64,000 nucleotides of DNA from CAVTHW01 sp963734625 (GCA_963734625.1 CAVTHW010000012.1:186001-250000); one strand, 5' to 3'; positions 35,023 to 45,107 are shown, numbered from the stretch's first letter. The notes: generated by a model from the sequence alone, not told the origin. Numbers and translations are program-made.

Positions 35023-36067
35023 GATCCCAATTCCCGGATCGCCTCCCGCAGCCGCTGGTGGCCCTGCATCAAGCGTAGGTACACCGCCTCGTCGGCGCCC
35101 ATCTTGGCGCGGATGATTTCCACCAGCGCGGACTTGTCCGCTCGCGGCCACTCGCTCAGGCCGGGGATCAAGTCCAGCACCAGGGCCAGGTTGGCGAATT
35201 CGGGGTGGGCGCCGGCCTTGATCCCCAGCGCCGCCGAGACGGAGGCCATCGCCCGCTCCGGCGAGGAGCGCTGCGCCGCCAGCGCGACGTTGCGGATGTG
35301 GAAGCGGTCCCAGTCGCCTTGCGGCGCGCCGGGCATCTCGTAGATCAGCGGCCCCGCCGCCAGGCGCCGCAGGACGCTCGCGGGACTGCGGTAGCCGGCC
35401 TGCTTCAGGAGCTTGCACTCCTCGCGCGCCAGCACCCGCACCACCTCCGGCAGGACCGGCCGGAAGCCGAGCTTGCGGTAGAACCAGAAAGGCCCCCGAC
35501 TCGATCGCCTCTTCGTTGTCCAGCCCGATCTGATACGGGTCGATCGAGAAACAGGTCGTGCCCAGGATCTGGTGGAACAGGCGCAGCACGCGCGCGAAGA
35601 TCCAGGCCGTCTCGCCCTCGCGGAAGGTGTAGTAGAGATTGAAGCCGACTTCCATCCGGTCGAACAGGGAGAGCGTCTCGAAGTAACCGGTCGGGACGCC
35701 GTTCTTGAACATGATCGCGGCGTGGTAGGCGCGCAGCGGCAGCCGGTGTTGGGGCGGCACGCCGCAGAAGAAGCATCTCGACGCCACGGCCGGCGTCCGC
35801 CTTGAGCACGGCGCGCGGATCGCCGTAAGTGAAGCCGTAAAGCTCGCGGTAGCGCGCGGCCGAGGTCGCCAGCGCCATGTTCAGGAAGGCGCGGCCGGTG
35901 GCTTCGTCGAGGAGTTCGACGGGCAGCGGCGGGGATTGAAGCTCGTGCTCGAGCGAGACATCCGCGCGGCGAATCAGCGGGCCCTTGTGATAGAAGAGGC
36001 GGCCCAGCGGCCGGCGCGTGACTGTGCGCGCCGCCGGCGAAGCGCCCAGTTCCCACCTCACCGGCAA
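35010..36067 (-). pseudogene. Unknown protein with GNAT-like end, two +1 frameshifts
   Basis: Three frames join to about 350 residues. The first starts at TTG 36067 (PVRWELGASPAAR), the second holds HAAIMFKNGVPTGYFETLSLFDRMEVGFNLYYTFREGETAW, the third FWFYRKLGFRPVLPEVV and the C terminus. The joins need one base removed near 35766-35776 and near 35488-35497. The join IESGAFWFYRKLGF looks like the acetyl-CoA-binding end of GNAT acetyltransferases, but the rest is not recognised. It is convergent with the VWFA gene (13-bp overlap) and follows the 36080-36550 gene in the same frame after one TAG codon. Confidence 0.7.
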
Positions 36068-36079
36068 TTCCAGCGAGGC

Positions 36080-36550
36080 CTAGAGATCGGCCTTGTCCTT
36101 GTGCGGGAGCGGCAGCTCCTCGATGCGGGCCAGCAGCCACACCAGCGCCTGGTCCAGGCTGCCGCCGGCCGCGCGCAGCCACTCCAGGTAGGGCACGTGC
36201 GCCTCCACCATGGTGTCCTCTTCCACCAGCGGGAACAGCCGCCGCCAGGCGCCCGCCATCCGGTCGGTCGCTTCGTAGCAGTCCCAGTCGATCCGCAGCC
36301 GGTCTCCCTCCAGTTCCGCCAGACGGCGCGTCACCTCGTAGCTGAAGATCGCGGAGAAGGAGGTCCCGGCGATGCCGCTAACGTCCGGTTCCTCGAAGGG
36401 CGAGAGGTCCGCTCCGGCCTCCCGCATCGCGGCCACGCGCTCAGGAATCGAAGCGAGCAGAGCCTCGGCACGCTTCAGGGTTTCCCGGTCGGGCGGGTAG
36501 GCGCGCAGGAAAAGCAGTCTTTCGTGGGATTCGATCAGCGACTCAGTCAC
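36080..36550 (-). CDS. Unknown conserved-looking alpha-helical protein
   Basis: The 156-residue acidic helical protein (MTESLIESHERLLFLRAYPPDRETLKRAEALL) has no signal peptide or membrane helix. A segment GIAGTSFSAIFSYEVTRRLAELEGDRLRIDWD suggests a compact domain. It is in the same frame as the downstream GNAT-like gene, separated by the TAG at 36080-36082, so the two could be a split or read-through fusion. No function assigned. Confidence 0.65.
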   Translation of the reverse strand: MTESLIESHERLLFLRAYPPDRETLKRAEALLASIPERVAAMREAGADLSPFEEPDVSGIAGTSFSAIFSYEVTRRLAELEGDRLRIDWDCYEATDRMAGAWRRLFPLVEEDTMVEAHVPYLEWLRAAGGSLDQALVWLLARIEELPLPHKDKADL

Positions 36551-36657
36551 AAGTCCGGGCTCCTTTTTTCTTCAATCTTCTCAAGCATATACCGCCGGAA
36601 GGCGCTTTGGAGGCGGGGTGAGCGTGCTTCAGGCGGCTACCATCAAAGCGGGGAACC

Positions 36658-39413
36658 GTGTCCGAGACAATCTACAAGCTACAGCCCAACCGCACCATCC
36701 AATTGCGCGGTTTCGATGATCTGGGAGCTTCGGCGGCGCTGCACTCGGCCACCGCGGACAGCTTCAAGGTCAGCGGCGTGTTCCGCGATCCGGCGGACTT
36801 CGCCGTCCTGATTCTCTACGACGCCGACAACTTCTACGAACACCCGCGGCTGAAACACCTCCCCGACACGGACTTCTCCGGCCTGACGCTGACCTTCGAC
36901 GTCCACTACTCGGGTTTGATGCCGCTCGATTCGCCGAAGTACCCCACCATCGACTGGCCCTACCTGGACGTGATCCGGCCGGACTCCACCACGGCCAAGA
37001 TCCCGCTGTTCTCGCACGCCCAGCAGGCGGGCGGATCTTACACCTGCGCCGAGGCGAGCTTCGTCATCGAAGACAACGTGCTTCAGGCCTACGACCGGAT
37101 CACCCTCTGGTACCTGAATTTCGCCTTCGACTACATCGTGCCGAACCAGGACCCGCCATTGCCCACCGCCGCCGAGGTCGCTACCGCTCTGGCGGCGCAG
37201 ATCAACGGCGTGAACTGGGAGGCATTCGGCACGCTCATCCCGCTGAGCGCCGAGGCGCAAGGGAGCACGCTGCGTATCGTGGCGACGCGGCCCGGCGTGG
37301 ACGGCAACATGATCCGCATGTACGCCGTGGCCAAGAACGACCGGCTGCGGACCACACCGACGGTGGCCGTCTTTCAGGGCGGCAGCTCGGATGCGACCTG
37401 GCGGATCACGCCTGGATTTTGAAGCTCTGGGCATCCCGCAAATCCGCCAGATGTGGCTCACCTTCGCGCCCCCGCTGGCGAACGGCGCGGCATTCCAGGA
37501 CACGGAGTGGCAAGCGGCGTTCACCAACTGGTCGCTGGCCGGACCCGAGGCCAAGCGCGCGCTGCTGGTGGCCGGACCGGGCAGCGTGCGCGTCGAGGAG
37601 AATGATTCCTGGTGCGAATACGCGGGAGACTGGGCCAGGGAATCGGGCTTCTACTCGGAAGGGTACGCGAAGCGCGCCTCGTCGGTTGGAGACGCCGTGA
37701 CGGTGCGTCTACTCCTGCGCGGCGGCGCACGACCTGTACATCGGCACGTCTCTGTACGCGGACCGCGGCGTGGTTGCGGTGCGGCTGGACGAAGATGCCG
37801 AGACGGAACTCGATTGCCGCTTGAGCGCGGAGCCGGCGGTGGTCACGCGGCGCAAGGTGCGCTCGGCCGTGCCCGCCGGGGAGCACACGGCGACGATCCG
37901 GCTGACTTCGGCGGGTCACTTCTACTTCGACTTTCTGGAGGCGGCGATCCCTTCGGACGTGCCCGACGCCCGCCCGGCGCTCGCCCACATCTCTCCGGCT
38001 CTGGACTACAGCACCGACCACACCTACAAACTCCCGCCCGCCCGCATCCTGTGGATGTTCGACCAGCTCGGCTTCGCCGGCCCCATGAACGAGTACATCG
38101 GCGTGTTCTGGTGGAACCAGCGCCAGCGGGTCGGTGCCGTCATTCCGTCAGCGACGGTTACGTTCGAGGGCCAGTTTCTGCCGGACGATCAGGTGTTCTT
38201 GAGCATCGGCGGCCAGACCTGCGGGAAGACGGTGTTCCCCAACGAAGACGGCGCGGTCCTGGCCGGGCATTTCGCGCACTACCTCAACTCCACCTACGTC
38301 GGCGTGTGGGCGGCGGCGGACGGCGAATGTGCTGACGATCACGGTGCGCTCGCCGAAGCCCGCATATTCGTTCACGTTTCAGGCGTGGAAAGAGAGTTCG
38401 CAGGGGTCGGAGGGAACGGTCACCTGGACCGGCAGCCTTCAGAACGGCCAATCGGGCGAGTGGGTGGTGGACCCCGTCGCAAACACCAGCGCTAAACCGG
38501 GGTGCGCGCGACTGGCACCGGGACTTCTTCCATGAGTGCCAACTGCGGGGCAGAGAACTCGTCGTGGCGGCCTCCATGGAGTTGGTGAACCCGCCCGACG
38601 GGTTTGGGGCCAAGTTTCCGGATGGCGAGGTTGTGGCGACTTCGGTTGGCTTCGGCAACCTGGTCTCGACGCACTGCGCGTTCTCCAGCCCGATGCTGAA
38701 CTTCCAGAAGCAGCTTTACATGGACCTGGCGGACCTCATGGCCGAGGTCTCGCTGACACGCCGCCTCCAGTTCGGCGAGTTCTGTTGGTGGTATTTCCCA
38801 AATACCGCGGGGATGGCCTACTACGACGATGAGACCGCGGCGGCGGCCCTGACAGCGCTGGGAAGGGCGTTGCATGTATTCACCTCGCCCCACGAACGAT
38901 CCCGGCGTCAACAGCTCAGCCGATGCCTCATTCCTTCGCGGCCGCCTGCGAGATTACGCCGCCGCCATCGCCGCTCACGTCCGCAACGCGCACCCACTGG
39001 CGCAGTTCGAGGTTCTATTTCCGTTTGACGTGAACCACTCAGAACCCGCTGGCGTGCACTTGATCGGAGGCCGGCTGAACCGGTTCGTGAACCTGCCGTC
39101 CGAGTGGGAGTCAAAGCAAGGCAGCGGTCTCGATAGCTTCAAGGTCGAGGCGCTGGATTTCGGAGCTTGGTCGCGCGACTTAGAATTGACTGGCGAGGCG
39201 ATCGAGTTCGGCCTCGGGCTGGATTGGCCGAAAGACTCATTACGCCACATGGCGCCGGTCTTCCAGCCAGGCTATGCGTGGCAGAAAGAGAGCCAAAGGG
39301 CGCTGGGCGAGGGGGTCGCCTGCGTGAATCTCTGGGCCTACGATCACGTCTGTCTGTTCGGCCTGAATCCCGCTGCGGCCCCCTGCCGCGCCAGTTCCCG
39401 AAGGCAGGGTTAA
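36658..39413 (+). pseudogene. Large unknown protein in six frames, five +1 frameshifts
   Basis: From GTG 36658 six consecutive plus frames make one continuous product of about 915 residues. Frames follow in order 1-2-0-1-2-0, each join needing one surplus base removed (near 37411, 37708-37710, 38328, 38499-38502, 38888-38891). Segments read smoothly across joins, for example TVR|YSCAAAHDLYIGTSLYADRG and FTSP|TNDPGVNSSADASFLRGRL. The N-terminal two thirds is beta-rich (YKLQPNRTIQLRGFDD, FSGLTLTFDVHYSGL), the C-terminal third is helical with EFCWWYFPN and GMAYYDDET. A weak memory-based lead is the tail-sheath-like (non-contractile) proteins of acidobacterial prophage regions; no other phage gene is nearby. 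No signal peptide. Confidence 0.7.
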
Positions 39414-39421
39414 ATAAGCGC

Positions 39422-40375
39422 TTAGCTTGCCGTTTGGTCTACCCGATCCAGAGCCAGTCTTTGCCACTTTTGATCGGCACCCTTCTGGACCAGTATGCCA
39501 AACTCGCCGACTGCCCAGATTGAGCCATTCACGGTCATCACGTGGCTTAGGAAAACCGGGTCTTCGATCTCGATGCTGCCCCAGGTCTCGCCGCCGTCCT
39601 TGCTGAGCAGTATGTCGCTACCCGCGGCGATATAGCCCATGCCGCTCTTGTCAAAAAGGAGAGATGAAAGTGTAGCTCTCACGGGGCTCTTCAGCGCCGC
39701 CCAATTTGCTCCGCCGTCCTTGCTGCGCAACATCTGACCGTTGAAGCCCACAGCCCATCCGTTTTGCAGGTCACGAAAGTAAACCGCGTTCAGCGACCAG
39801 GTCACCTCCGCACCGGTGATGTTCTGCGCCTCTTTCCAGGTTGCCCCGCCGTCCGCCGTGCGGATAATTGTTCCGATCCATCCCACCGCCCAGCCATGGC
39901 TGGCGTCTGCGAAGTAGACGCTCTCCAGAGTCTGGGTCACACCAGTGGTTTGAGCGCTCCAGGTCTTTCCGCCATCGGACGAGTGGAGAATCAGTCCGTT
40001 ATAGCCGGAAATCCAGCCCTCGTTCCCGACTAAAGAAATGCCGGTTAAATTCTCCTTGGACGGGACCGAGACCTTCGCCCAGCTCCGTCCACCATCCCCG
40101 GTGGTCAGCAGCAGGCCGTCATCACCCGCCATAAAACCGCGGTTAGCGTCGAGGAACTGCAGCGCGCGGATCGTGGTGTCGTAAGGAAATGGTATCGGCT
40201 GCCAGCTTGTGCCCTGGTCCTGGCTTGACAGCAACTGCGGCTCTTCGCACTGAAGCACAACCCTCTGGCCGGCAACTGCGGCATTCTGAACGGAACACGT
40301 AGGATTGTCAACCGCGAACGCCAAAACGCTCGAAAGAACTCCCAGAACAATTATCCCGGAAACACGCGACATCAC
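39422..40375 (-). CDS. Secreted Asp-box (YCF48/BNR-like) beta-propeller protein
   Basis: The 317-residue protein has a signal peptide (VSGIIVLGVLSSVLAFA) and at least five Asp-box repeats (SxDxGxxW forms: SSQDQGTSW, TGDGGRSW, SSDGGKTW, TADGGATW, SKDGGANW, SKDGGETW) with WAVG motifs. This is the seven-bladed propeller of YCF48/photosystem-assembly-like and sialidase-like families. In non-phototrophs its role is unclear; extracellular or periplasmic binding is likely. It ends 9 bp past the large unknown gene in convergent orientation. Confidence 0.88.
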   Translation of the reverse strand: MMSRVSGIIVLGVLSSVLAFAVDNPTCSVQNAAVAGQRVVLQCEEPQLLSSQDQGTSWQPIPFPYDTTIRALQFLDANRGFMAGDDGLLLTTGDGGRSWAKVSVPSKENLTGISLVGNEGWISGYNGLILHSSDGGKTWSAQTTGVTQTLESVYFADASHGWAVGWIGTIIRTADGGATWKEAQNITGAEVTWSLNAVYFRDLQNGWAVGFNGQMLRSKDGGANWAALKSPVRATLSSLLFDKSGMGYIAAGSDILLSKDGGETWGSIEIEDPVFLSHVMTVNGSIWAVGEFGILVQKGADQKWQRLALDRVDQTAS

Positions 40376-40496
40376 ATACCTCCAACGCCTCTGTCTTACC
40401 TATGTAGACACAATAGGCATCCCTTCGGTTACATGAATCCCGCCCACCCGGGGAGCCTTCCGGGAGGCGGAGCAATGGATTGCGGCCTGTCGCGGG

Positions 40497-40808
40497 TCAG
40501 TCCAGGTCGATATCCCGCTGGGGCGGGGGGGTGTCGGGGCTTTCCTTGGCCTGTTTGAGAAGCTCGTCGAACTTCCTGGCCAGCACGTCTTTGGACTTCT
40601 TGTGAGCATCGACCGACTTACGGAATGCTTCCTCGCGCCGCGCCGCCTCGCCCTTGAACACGCTCACGGCGGCTTCCATGTCCTCGAATGTGCGCGGCCT
40701 TTCGGCCGCCTTGTGGCTGATGACGGCCCTGGTGGCCGGATCGATCTTCAACGCCGCCTGGCAGCAGGGGCACTCCACGTCGAACAGTTCGCTCACGCCT
40801 TTGGCCAT
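40497..40808 (-). CDS. Small cytoplasmic zinc-ribbon-like coiled-coil protein
   Basis: The 103-residue protein has a Cys pair CPCCQAALKID near residues 14-24 (one half of a zinc knuckle) and a Lys/Glu-rich helix (VFKGEAARREEAFRKSVDAHKKSKDVLARKFDELLKQAKES). ATG 40808 is chosen because upstream frame residues look random. No named family. It follows mutT on the same strand after 22 bp, so it ends the yprB-MFS-mutT run. Function unknown. Confidence 0.7.
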   Translation of the reverse strand: MAKGVSELFDVECPCCQAALKIDPATRAVISHKAAERPRTFEDMEAAVSVFKGEAARREEAFRKSVDAHKKSKDVLARKFDELLKQAKESPDTPPPQRDIDLD

Positions 40809-40830
40809 AGAGTAATCGTAGCTCCGCCGG

Positions 40831-41226
40831 CTAGGAGCCCGCCAGTTGCCGCACCACCGGGGCGTCGGCTTCGAGGAAATCGTAATCAATCAGGCGGGCG
40901 GGAGCTTCCCACTTTATCTGCTCGAAGTTCCTGTTCTGGGGCTCGCCGTGGAATTCCAGGACTCGAAAGAAGACCAACCGTACCGGCAGCCTCCCTTTGT
41001 AATGGTAAGAGCAGCGCTCGACCTCGGGTCCGATCTGAGCCTTTATCGCCAGCTCCTCCTCCAGTTCGCGTCGAAGCGCTTCGTGGTATGACTCGCCCGG
41101 TTCCACTTTGCCGCCCGGGAACTCCCACTTCAGCGGATGGCTGTCGCCGCGGCTTCTTTGGCAGATCAGGATCGCGCCGTCTCGCTCGATCACCCCGGCT
41201 ACGACCGTTCTGCGCGGAACTTCCAT
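40831..41226 (-). CDS. MutT-type Nudix hydrolase (8-oxo-dGTP diphosphatase-like)
   Basis: The 131-residue protein has the Nudix box GGKVEPGESYHEALRRELEEEL (GX5EX7REUXEEXGU pattern satisfied), VVAGVIERDGAILICQRSRG at the N terminus and a C-terminal helix. Family members hydrolyse 8-oxo-dGTP or other nucleotide derivatives; (d)CTP-pyrophosphohydrolase-like activity is also possible. It overlaps the MFS gene end by 28 bp. Confidence 0.9.
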   Translation of the reverse strand: MEVPRRTVVAGVIERDGAILICQRSRGDSHPLKWEFPGGKVEPGESYHEALRRELEEELAIKAQIGPEVERCSYHYKGRLPVRLVFFRVLEFHGEPQNRNFEQIKWEAPARLIDYDFLEADAPVVRQLAGS

Positions 41227-42386
41227 CGTCCCATCTTAAGCAATAGCGGCACGGATGCAAGCTGGGCGCAAACGGAGAAGACCACCAGCCGCGATGCGGA
41301 GGCCTGGTATAAGAATCCCATCAATGCGCTTCCCGCAAACCAACACAGACCGTAGACCGTGTTGAAAGCGCCGTAAGCCGATCCGCGCCTGGAGACCGGC
41401 GCCATCTTCGCAATCGCGGCCCGCATGACCGACTCCTGGGCTCCCATCGACACGCCCCAGAACACCATGCCCGCAACCGCGCCCGGGAACGAACGGGAGA
41501 AAACCAATGGAGCGGCCAGCGCCGCAGCCAGCGGCGCGCCCACGAGTACGGCTTCCCCCCAGCGGTCGAACAGGCGGCCGAAGGCCAGCGCCGCCAGGGC
41601 GTCCACTCCCATGGCGAGCGCATAGAGCAGCGGGATCCAGGTGTCGGAGGCCACCCCGGCGGCTTTCCAGTGGAAGGCGGCCAGCGGAAAGTCAGCGAAA
41701 CCGGCGGCGATGAGGCCAGCCGCAGCCACGTAGATCCAGAACCTCCGGGGCAGGGAATTACCGGCAACTGGATCCGGGTTCCGCGGCGGGCGGAACCGGG
41801 TTCGGGTATCTTAGCCGCGCCGCAACCAGAACGCTCAGCGCTGCCAGCGCCGGCAAGAGCAGGACGGCGAAGCCCACGCGATAACTGTGCATGGAGGCGA
41901 TCACGCCGGCCACAACCAAGCGGTCCCGGTCAGCGCCCCGATCTGGTCCATCGCCTCGTGGATGCCGAAGCCCCAGCCCGTGCCCACGGTCTTCGCCGCA
42001 CCGGCGAGCAGCACGTCGCGGCTGGGCGCGCGGATCGCTTTTCCAGTGCGCTCGACAATGATCAGCAACGCGGCCGTTTCCCAGCGCCCCGTCAGGGCCA
42101 GCGCCGGGACCGCCAGGAGGTTGACCGCATAGCCCAGCATCACCAGCGTCCAATATCCCCGCGTGCGGTCCGCCAGGTAGCCGGAGGCGAGGCGCAGCAC
42201 ATAGCCGACCATCTCACCGGCGCCGGCCACCGCGCCCACCACGACGGCGCCCGCGCCCAGCAGTCCAAGGTATGGGCCCGTGATGCTGCGCGCCCCCTCG
42301 TAGGTCACGTCCGCGAGAAGGCTCACCACCCCCAGCAGGAGGATGAAGCGATAAGCGGCTTTGCGGGAATCAGGGAGAGTCGCCAC
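41199..42386 (-). pseudogene. MFS transporter, frameshifted at two places
   Basis: GTG 42386 starts a 12-helix-like MFS protein: first half FILLLGVVSLLADVTYEGARSITGPYL, motif-A-like GYLADRTRGYWTLVMLG, then GKAIRAPSRDVLLAG. The frame is lost near 41916-41926 (net two surplus bases, or one missing, to give TGPLVVAGVIASMHSY) and again near 41774-41778 (one surplus base, EPDPVAGNSLPRRFWIYV). The rest (GLIAAGFADFPLAAFHWK to the end) is intact. It resembles the major facilitator subgroup annotated as drug/sugar exporters; substrate unknown. It lies 12 bp after the yprB-like gene. Confidence 0.8.
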
Positions 42387-42398
42387 CTACCAAAGAGT

Positions 42399-43664
42399 CT
42401 ACAAAAGCTTGCGGGGCCGTGGCTTGTCCATGCGGCGCTGGAGGCGTTCGGCCCTGTGGCGTAGCTCCGGGGTATCCTTAATCTCCAAGGCAGTCCGGGT
42501 GAACTCCAGGGCCATGGCGTAGTCCCGTTCCCCGTGCTCGTAATGCTTGGCCAACTCCTCTAGCGCGGCCACGCGGTGAGGGTTGCGCACCGATGCCAGT
42601 TCGGTGAAAGCCGCCAAGGCGGCCGCATCCCGGCCCAGCCGCTTCTCGATATTGGCGATCTCCCAGAGCGTCCCGAAAAGGAGATCGTCCGAAAGGCCGC
42701 GGCTCACCGCGCGGTGCAGCAATTCGAGCGCCTCTTCGCGCCGTTCGGCCTTCAGCAGCCAACGGGCCAGACCGACCCAATCCGCGCCGTGATCGAGCGG
42801 CGCGTCCTGCGGCGAGCGGAAGGACAGCGGAACGATGCCGGTGAGACAGGCCAGCGTGAGGATGTCAATGGCGTTGTGATGGAAGATGGGGACCAGCCGC
42901 ACCGCCTGCTTCGTGCGCAGGTACTCGAAGTAGACGTACGGGATCATCTCTCCGGGCAGGTCGCCTTCGCGCTCGAAGCCGAGAATCTGATTCTCCAATT
43001 CCACCAGGCGGCAACTTTCGAGCCGCAGCTTCCACAGCCGCCGCGCGCCAAACAGCAGATCCATGTGAGCCAGGCGGTCGAACGGCGGCTGGCGGCGCAT
43101 CATGCGGAAACGGGTTTCGAGCAGCGGCTGGTCGTAGCTCTTTCCGTTGTAAGTCACCAGCACGTCGAACTGCGCCAGGTGCGCGTCGAGGGCGTGCAGC
43201 AAGCTGGCCTCTTCACCGAAATCGCGCATGAAGAACTGGCGGATGCGAAAACCATCGGGGGCGATCCGGCCCACGCCGATCAGAAAAGCGTAGGTTCCCG
43301 AGCCGGTCGCGAGGCCCGTGGTCTCGGTATCGAGAAAGGCCCAGCGGGAGGGCGGAGACGGGGGGACCGAGCCCTGCGAGAGCGAGTCCAGCAGGTCGTC
43401 GGGAAGCTCCTCCAGGTAAGAGATGTCCATGCTGCCGTGGCGGCGGTGGCGCGCGTAGAGCTTCTCGGTCTCGAAATGCGAGCCGTGCGGCGTCTCGACC
43501 ACCTCTCCGCTCATGAACTCGTCGATGAAGTGGTGGAGCGGCGGGTAATCGTCGGGAAGCGGCTCCTTGGGCGCTTCGGGCGCAGGGGCGGCCTGGGCGT
43601 ACTTCCGGTCGATCTGCCGGATCTTGCGCCGGAGGTTCGCGAGTTGTTCTTTGAGATCGTCCAC
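42399..43664 (-). CDS. YprB-type RNase H-like exonuclease with TPR tail
   Basis: The roughly 421-residue protein starts at GTG 43664 (VDDLKEQLANLRRKIRQIDRKY), which gives the expected coiled-coil N terminus. The DEDD exonuclease domain shows WAFLDTETTGLATGSGTYAFLIGVG (D and E of motif I), DVLVTYNGKSYDQPLLETRF (motif II) and FHHNAIDILTLA (motif III, D). A helical TPR-like tail follows (about 330-420). YprB-like nucleases act on RNA or DNA 3' ends. It is the first gene of the minus run that includes MFS and mutT. Confidence 0.85.
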   Translation of the reverse strand: MDDLKEQLANLRRKIRQIDRKYAQAAPAPEAPKEPLPDDYPPLHHFIDEFMSGEVVETPHGSHFETEKLYARHRRHGSMDISYLEELPDDLLDSLSQGSVPPSPPSRWAFLDTETTGLATGSGTYAFLIGVGRIAPDGFRIRQFFMRDFGEEASLLHALDAHLAQFDVLVTYNGKSYDQPLLETRFRMMRRQPPFDRLAHMDLLFGARRLWKLRLESCRLVELENQILGFEREGDLPGEMIPYVYFEYLRTKQAVRLVPIFHHNAIDILTLACLTGIVPLSFRSPQDAPLDHGADWVGLARWLLKAERREEALELLHRAVSRGLSDDLLFGTLWEIANIEKRLGRDAAALAAFTELASVRNPHRVAALEELAKHYEHGERDYAMALEFTRTALEIKDTPELRHRAERLQRRMDKPRPRKLL

Positions 43665-43721
43665 CAATTCAAGGGTAACAACCGGCGGAAAGCGGCGTAC
43701 AATTCGGGTGGGATAGAAAGA

Positions 43722-44081
43722 ATGCCCGCAGCAGCTCTTTTTTTGTCCTTGGCCGTTTTCCTCGGGGCCGCCGATGCGCCGAAGATTATCGGCAACAACT
43801 GGGAGACCCGCCTCCTCAGGAAGGTGCAGCCCAAGTACCCACCGCTCGCCCTCAGGTATAGGATCCAGGGCATAGTTCGCTTCAACGCGATCATCGGGAC
43901 AAACGGCCGCGTTCAAACGCTCCAGTTGGTCACTGGGCACCCTCTGCTGGTCGCGGCCGCGCAAGAGGCCGTCAAGCAATGGGTTTATCGTGTGGTGACG
44001 CAGATCGATGTCAAGTTCAACATTGAGGCATGGAGAAGACGAGTAGAAGAGCCCCCGCCGGAGACCTACGTTCACATCTAG
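43722..44081 (+). CDS. Small secreted TonB C-terminal domain protein
   Basis: The 119-residue protein has a signal peptide (PAAALFLSLAVFLGAADA) and then a TonB_C fold (VQPKYPPLALRYRIQGIVRFNAIIGTNGRVQTLQLVTGHPLLVAAAQEAVKQWVY). No TonB transmembrane anchor or Pro-rich linker is present, so it is not an ordinary energy transducer. It is divergent from the yprB-like gene (57 bp). Confidence 0.82.
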   Translation: MPAAALFLSLAVFLGAADAPKIIGNNWETRLLRKVQPKYPPLALRYRIQGIVRFNAIIGTNGRVQTLQLVTGHPLLVAAAQEAVKQWVYRVVTQIDVKFNIEAWRRRVEEPPPETYVHI

Positions 44082-44239
44082 GAACAAATCAGCGTAGTTC
44101 AGAATCGCACATCGTTAGATGCGTTCTCCGATGTTGAGCGGCGTCGCTTGCCTTAGGCTGATTCGCCGGGTTGGTGGCGGTGGCGGCGTTGCACCCTGCC
44201 GCCATGACTTGGTATCAAGGTGATCCACATTAACTGGGT

Positions 44240-44980
44240 GTGCCCGTTGTTCAAAAATTTGGCGATGTCAAAATCCACCACCCAATCCTTCCCTCCCTGC
44301 GCATATTGCTGTGCGGCTCGCACGGCGTCCTGCGCGCTGCGTCCTGGCCGAAACCCGTAACTGTGCTCGCTGAATTCCGGATCGAAGATCGGTGTCAGCA
44401 CCTGCAACAGCAACTGCTGAATGAACCGGTCCTGTACCGTCGGGATGCCCAGCCTCCGCGTGCCCCCGCTCGGCTTGGGTCGTCATTCGATCGATGCCCG
44501 CCGCTACCTGGTTGCGTTGCACCGCCCCCAGGGCCAGCCGGTAGTTCTCGTCTGTTACCTCGCCTTGGCTTGCGCTCCACCGTCTCTACCTTGCTCTCCG
44601 CTCGAAAGGTCCGCGGCGCTTGGATTTCAAGCCTTTCGCTCCCTTCAGTTCCTGACCTGCACCTTCTTGGTTCGGCTCGCTACGGCTCACCGTTTCTGCC
44701 TCGGCCTGCTGACTTCTCCCGGCTTCGACCGGTAGGGCGAATCTCTCCCTCGTGCCGACTGGCTCTACCTGATGCGTCTTGATGACCTCTGGGCTTCGCT
44801 GTTCTGGGCCAGCTTGCCGCCCGCACCCAGCCTCGCTGCCAGTTCGTGTTCCTACGGTCGAGGGTTTGCCTTCCGCTTCTTTCAGCTTCACCTCGCGGCT
44901 ACGCCTTGCGGCTCGGCTACGGTTGCCGTCATCGGCTCCGATTGGCTCCTTTCATCCAACAAGATTCTGCCCATGCTGGG
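44240..44980 (-). mobile_element. Decayed group II intron with RT fragment
   Basis: On the minus strand a run of group II intron leader-like sequence (about 44600-44960) leads into a reverse-transcriptase fragment. RT pieces are VQRNQVAAGIDRMTT (RT0 region), GGTRRLGIPTVQDRFIQQLLLQVLTPIFDPEFSEHSYGFRPGRSAQDAVRAAQQYAQ and WVVDFDIAKF, where it stops. Between the first two pieces about 40 residues are missing, and the frame changes. No YADD, maturase or domain V is present. This is a dead remnant of a different lineage from the intron at 56-58 kb. Confidence 0.75.
44246..44590 (-). pseudogene. Group II intron reverse transcriptase remnant
   Basis: This is the protein-coding part of the decayed intron. 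Motif EHSYGFRPGRSAQDAV (RT2) and WVVDFDIAKF (start of RT3) are clear, but the protein is internally deleted and truncated before the catalytic Asp pair. Unlike the other broken genes in this window it has true sequence loss, not just single-base shifts. Confidence 0.75.
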
Positions 44981-44989
44981 CACACCCAG

Positions 44990-45056
44990 AAGCCGGGCCA
45001 AAGCCCGGCGGCAGCCAGAAATGGCTGCCCCACAAGCACGCCGGCGATTCCACTTT
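44990..45056 (-). repeat. Double-hairpin dispersed repeat, inverted copy
   Basis: On the minus strand this reads GGAATCGCCGGCGTGCTTGTGGGGCAGCCATTTCTGGCTG and then the GCCGGGC...GCCCGGC hairpin. It matches the 48424-48627 repeats with a few changes. Two adjacent stem-loops (CAGCCA/TGGCTG and GCCGGGC/GCCCGGC) have 4-base loops. Confidence 0.8.
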
Positions 45057-45107
45057 TATGTCGCGCGCCCCTCGCAACCCCTCTATCATGGCAAGTAGAG
45101 ACCGCGC

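Noticed and set aside
36658..39413. Several short separate genes in different frames
   Set aside because: Segments continue each other across frame changes, so one gene with five shifts is the simpler account.
41758..42153. A separate small gene within the MFS region
   Set aside because: Part of its translation (VVAGVIASMHSY) continues the MFS protein after a frame break.
44600..45100. Plus-strand frames across the decayed intron leader
   Set aside because: They are GC-driven frames with no family signal, antisense to the intron leader.
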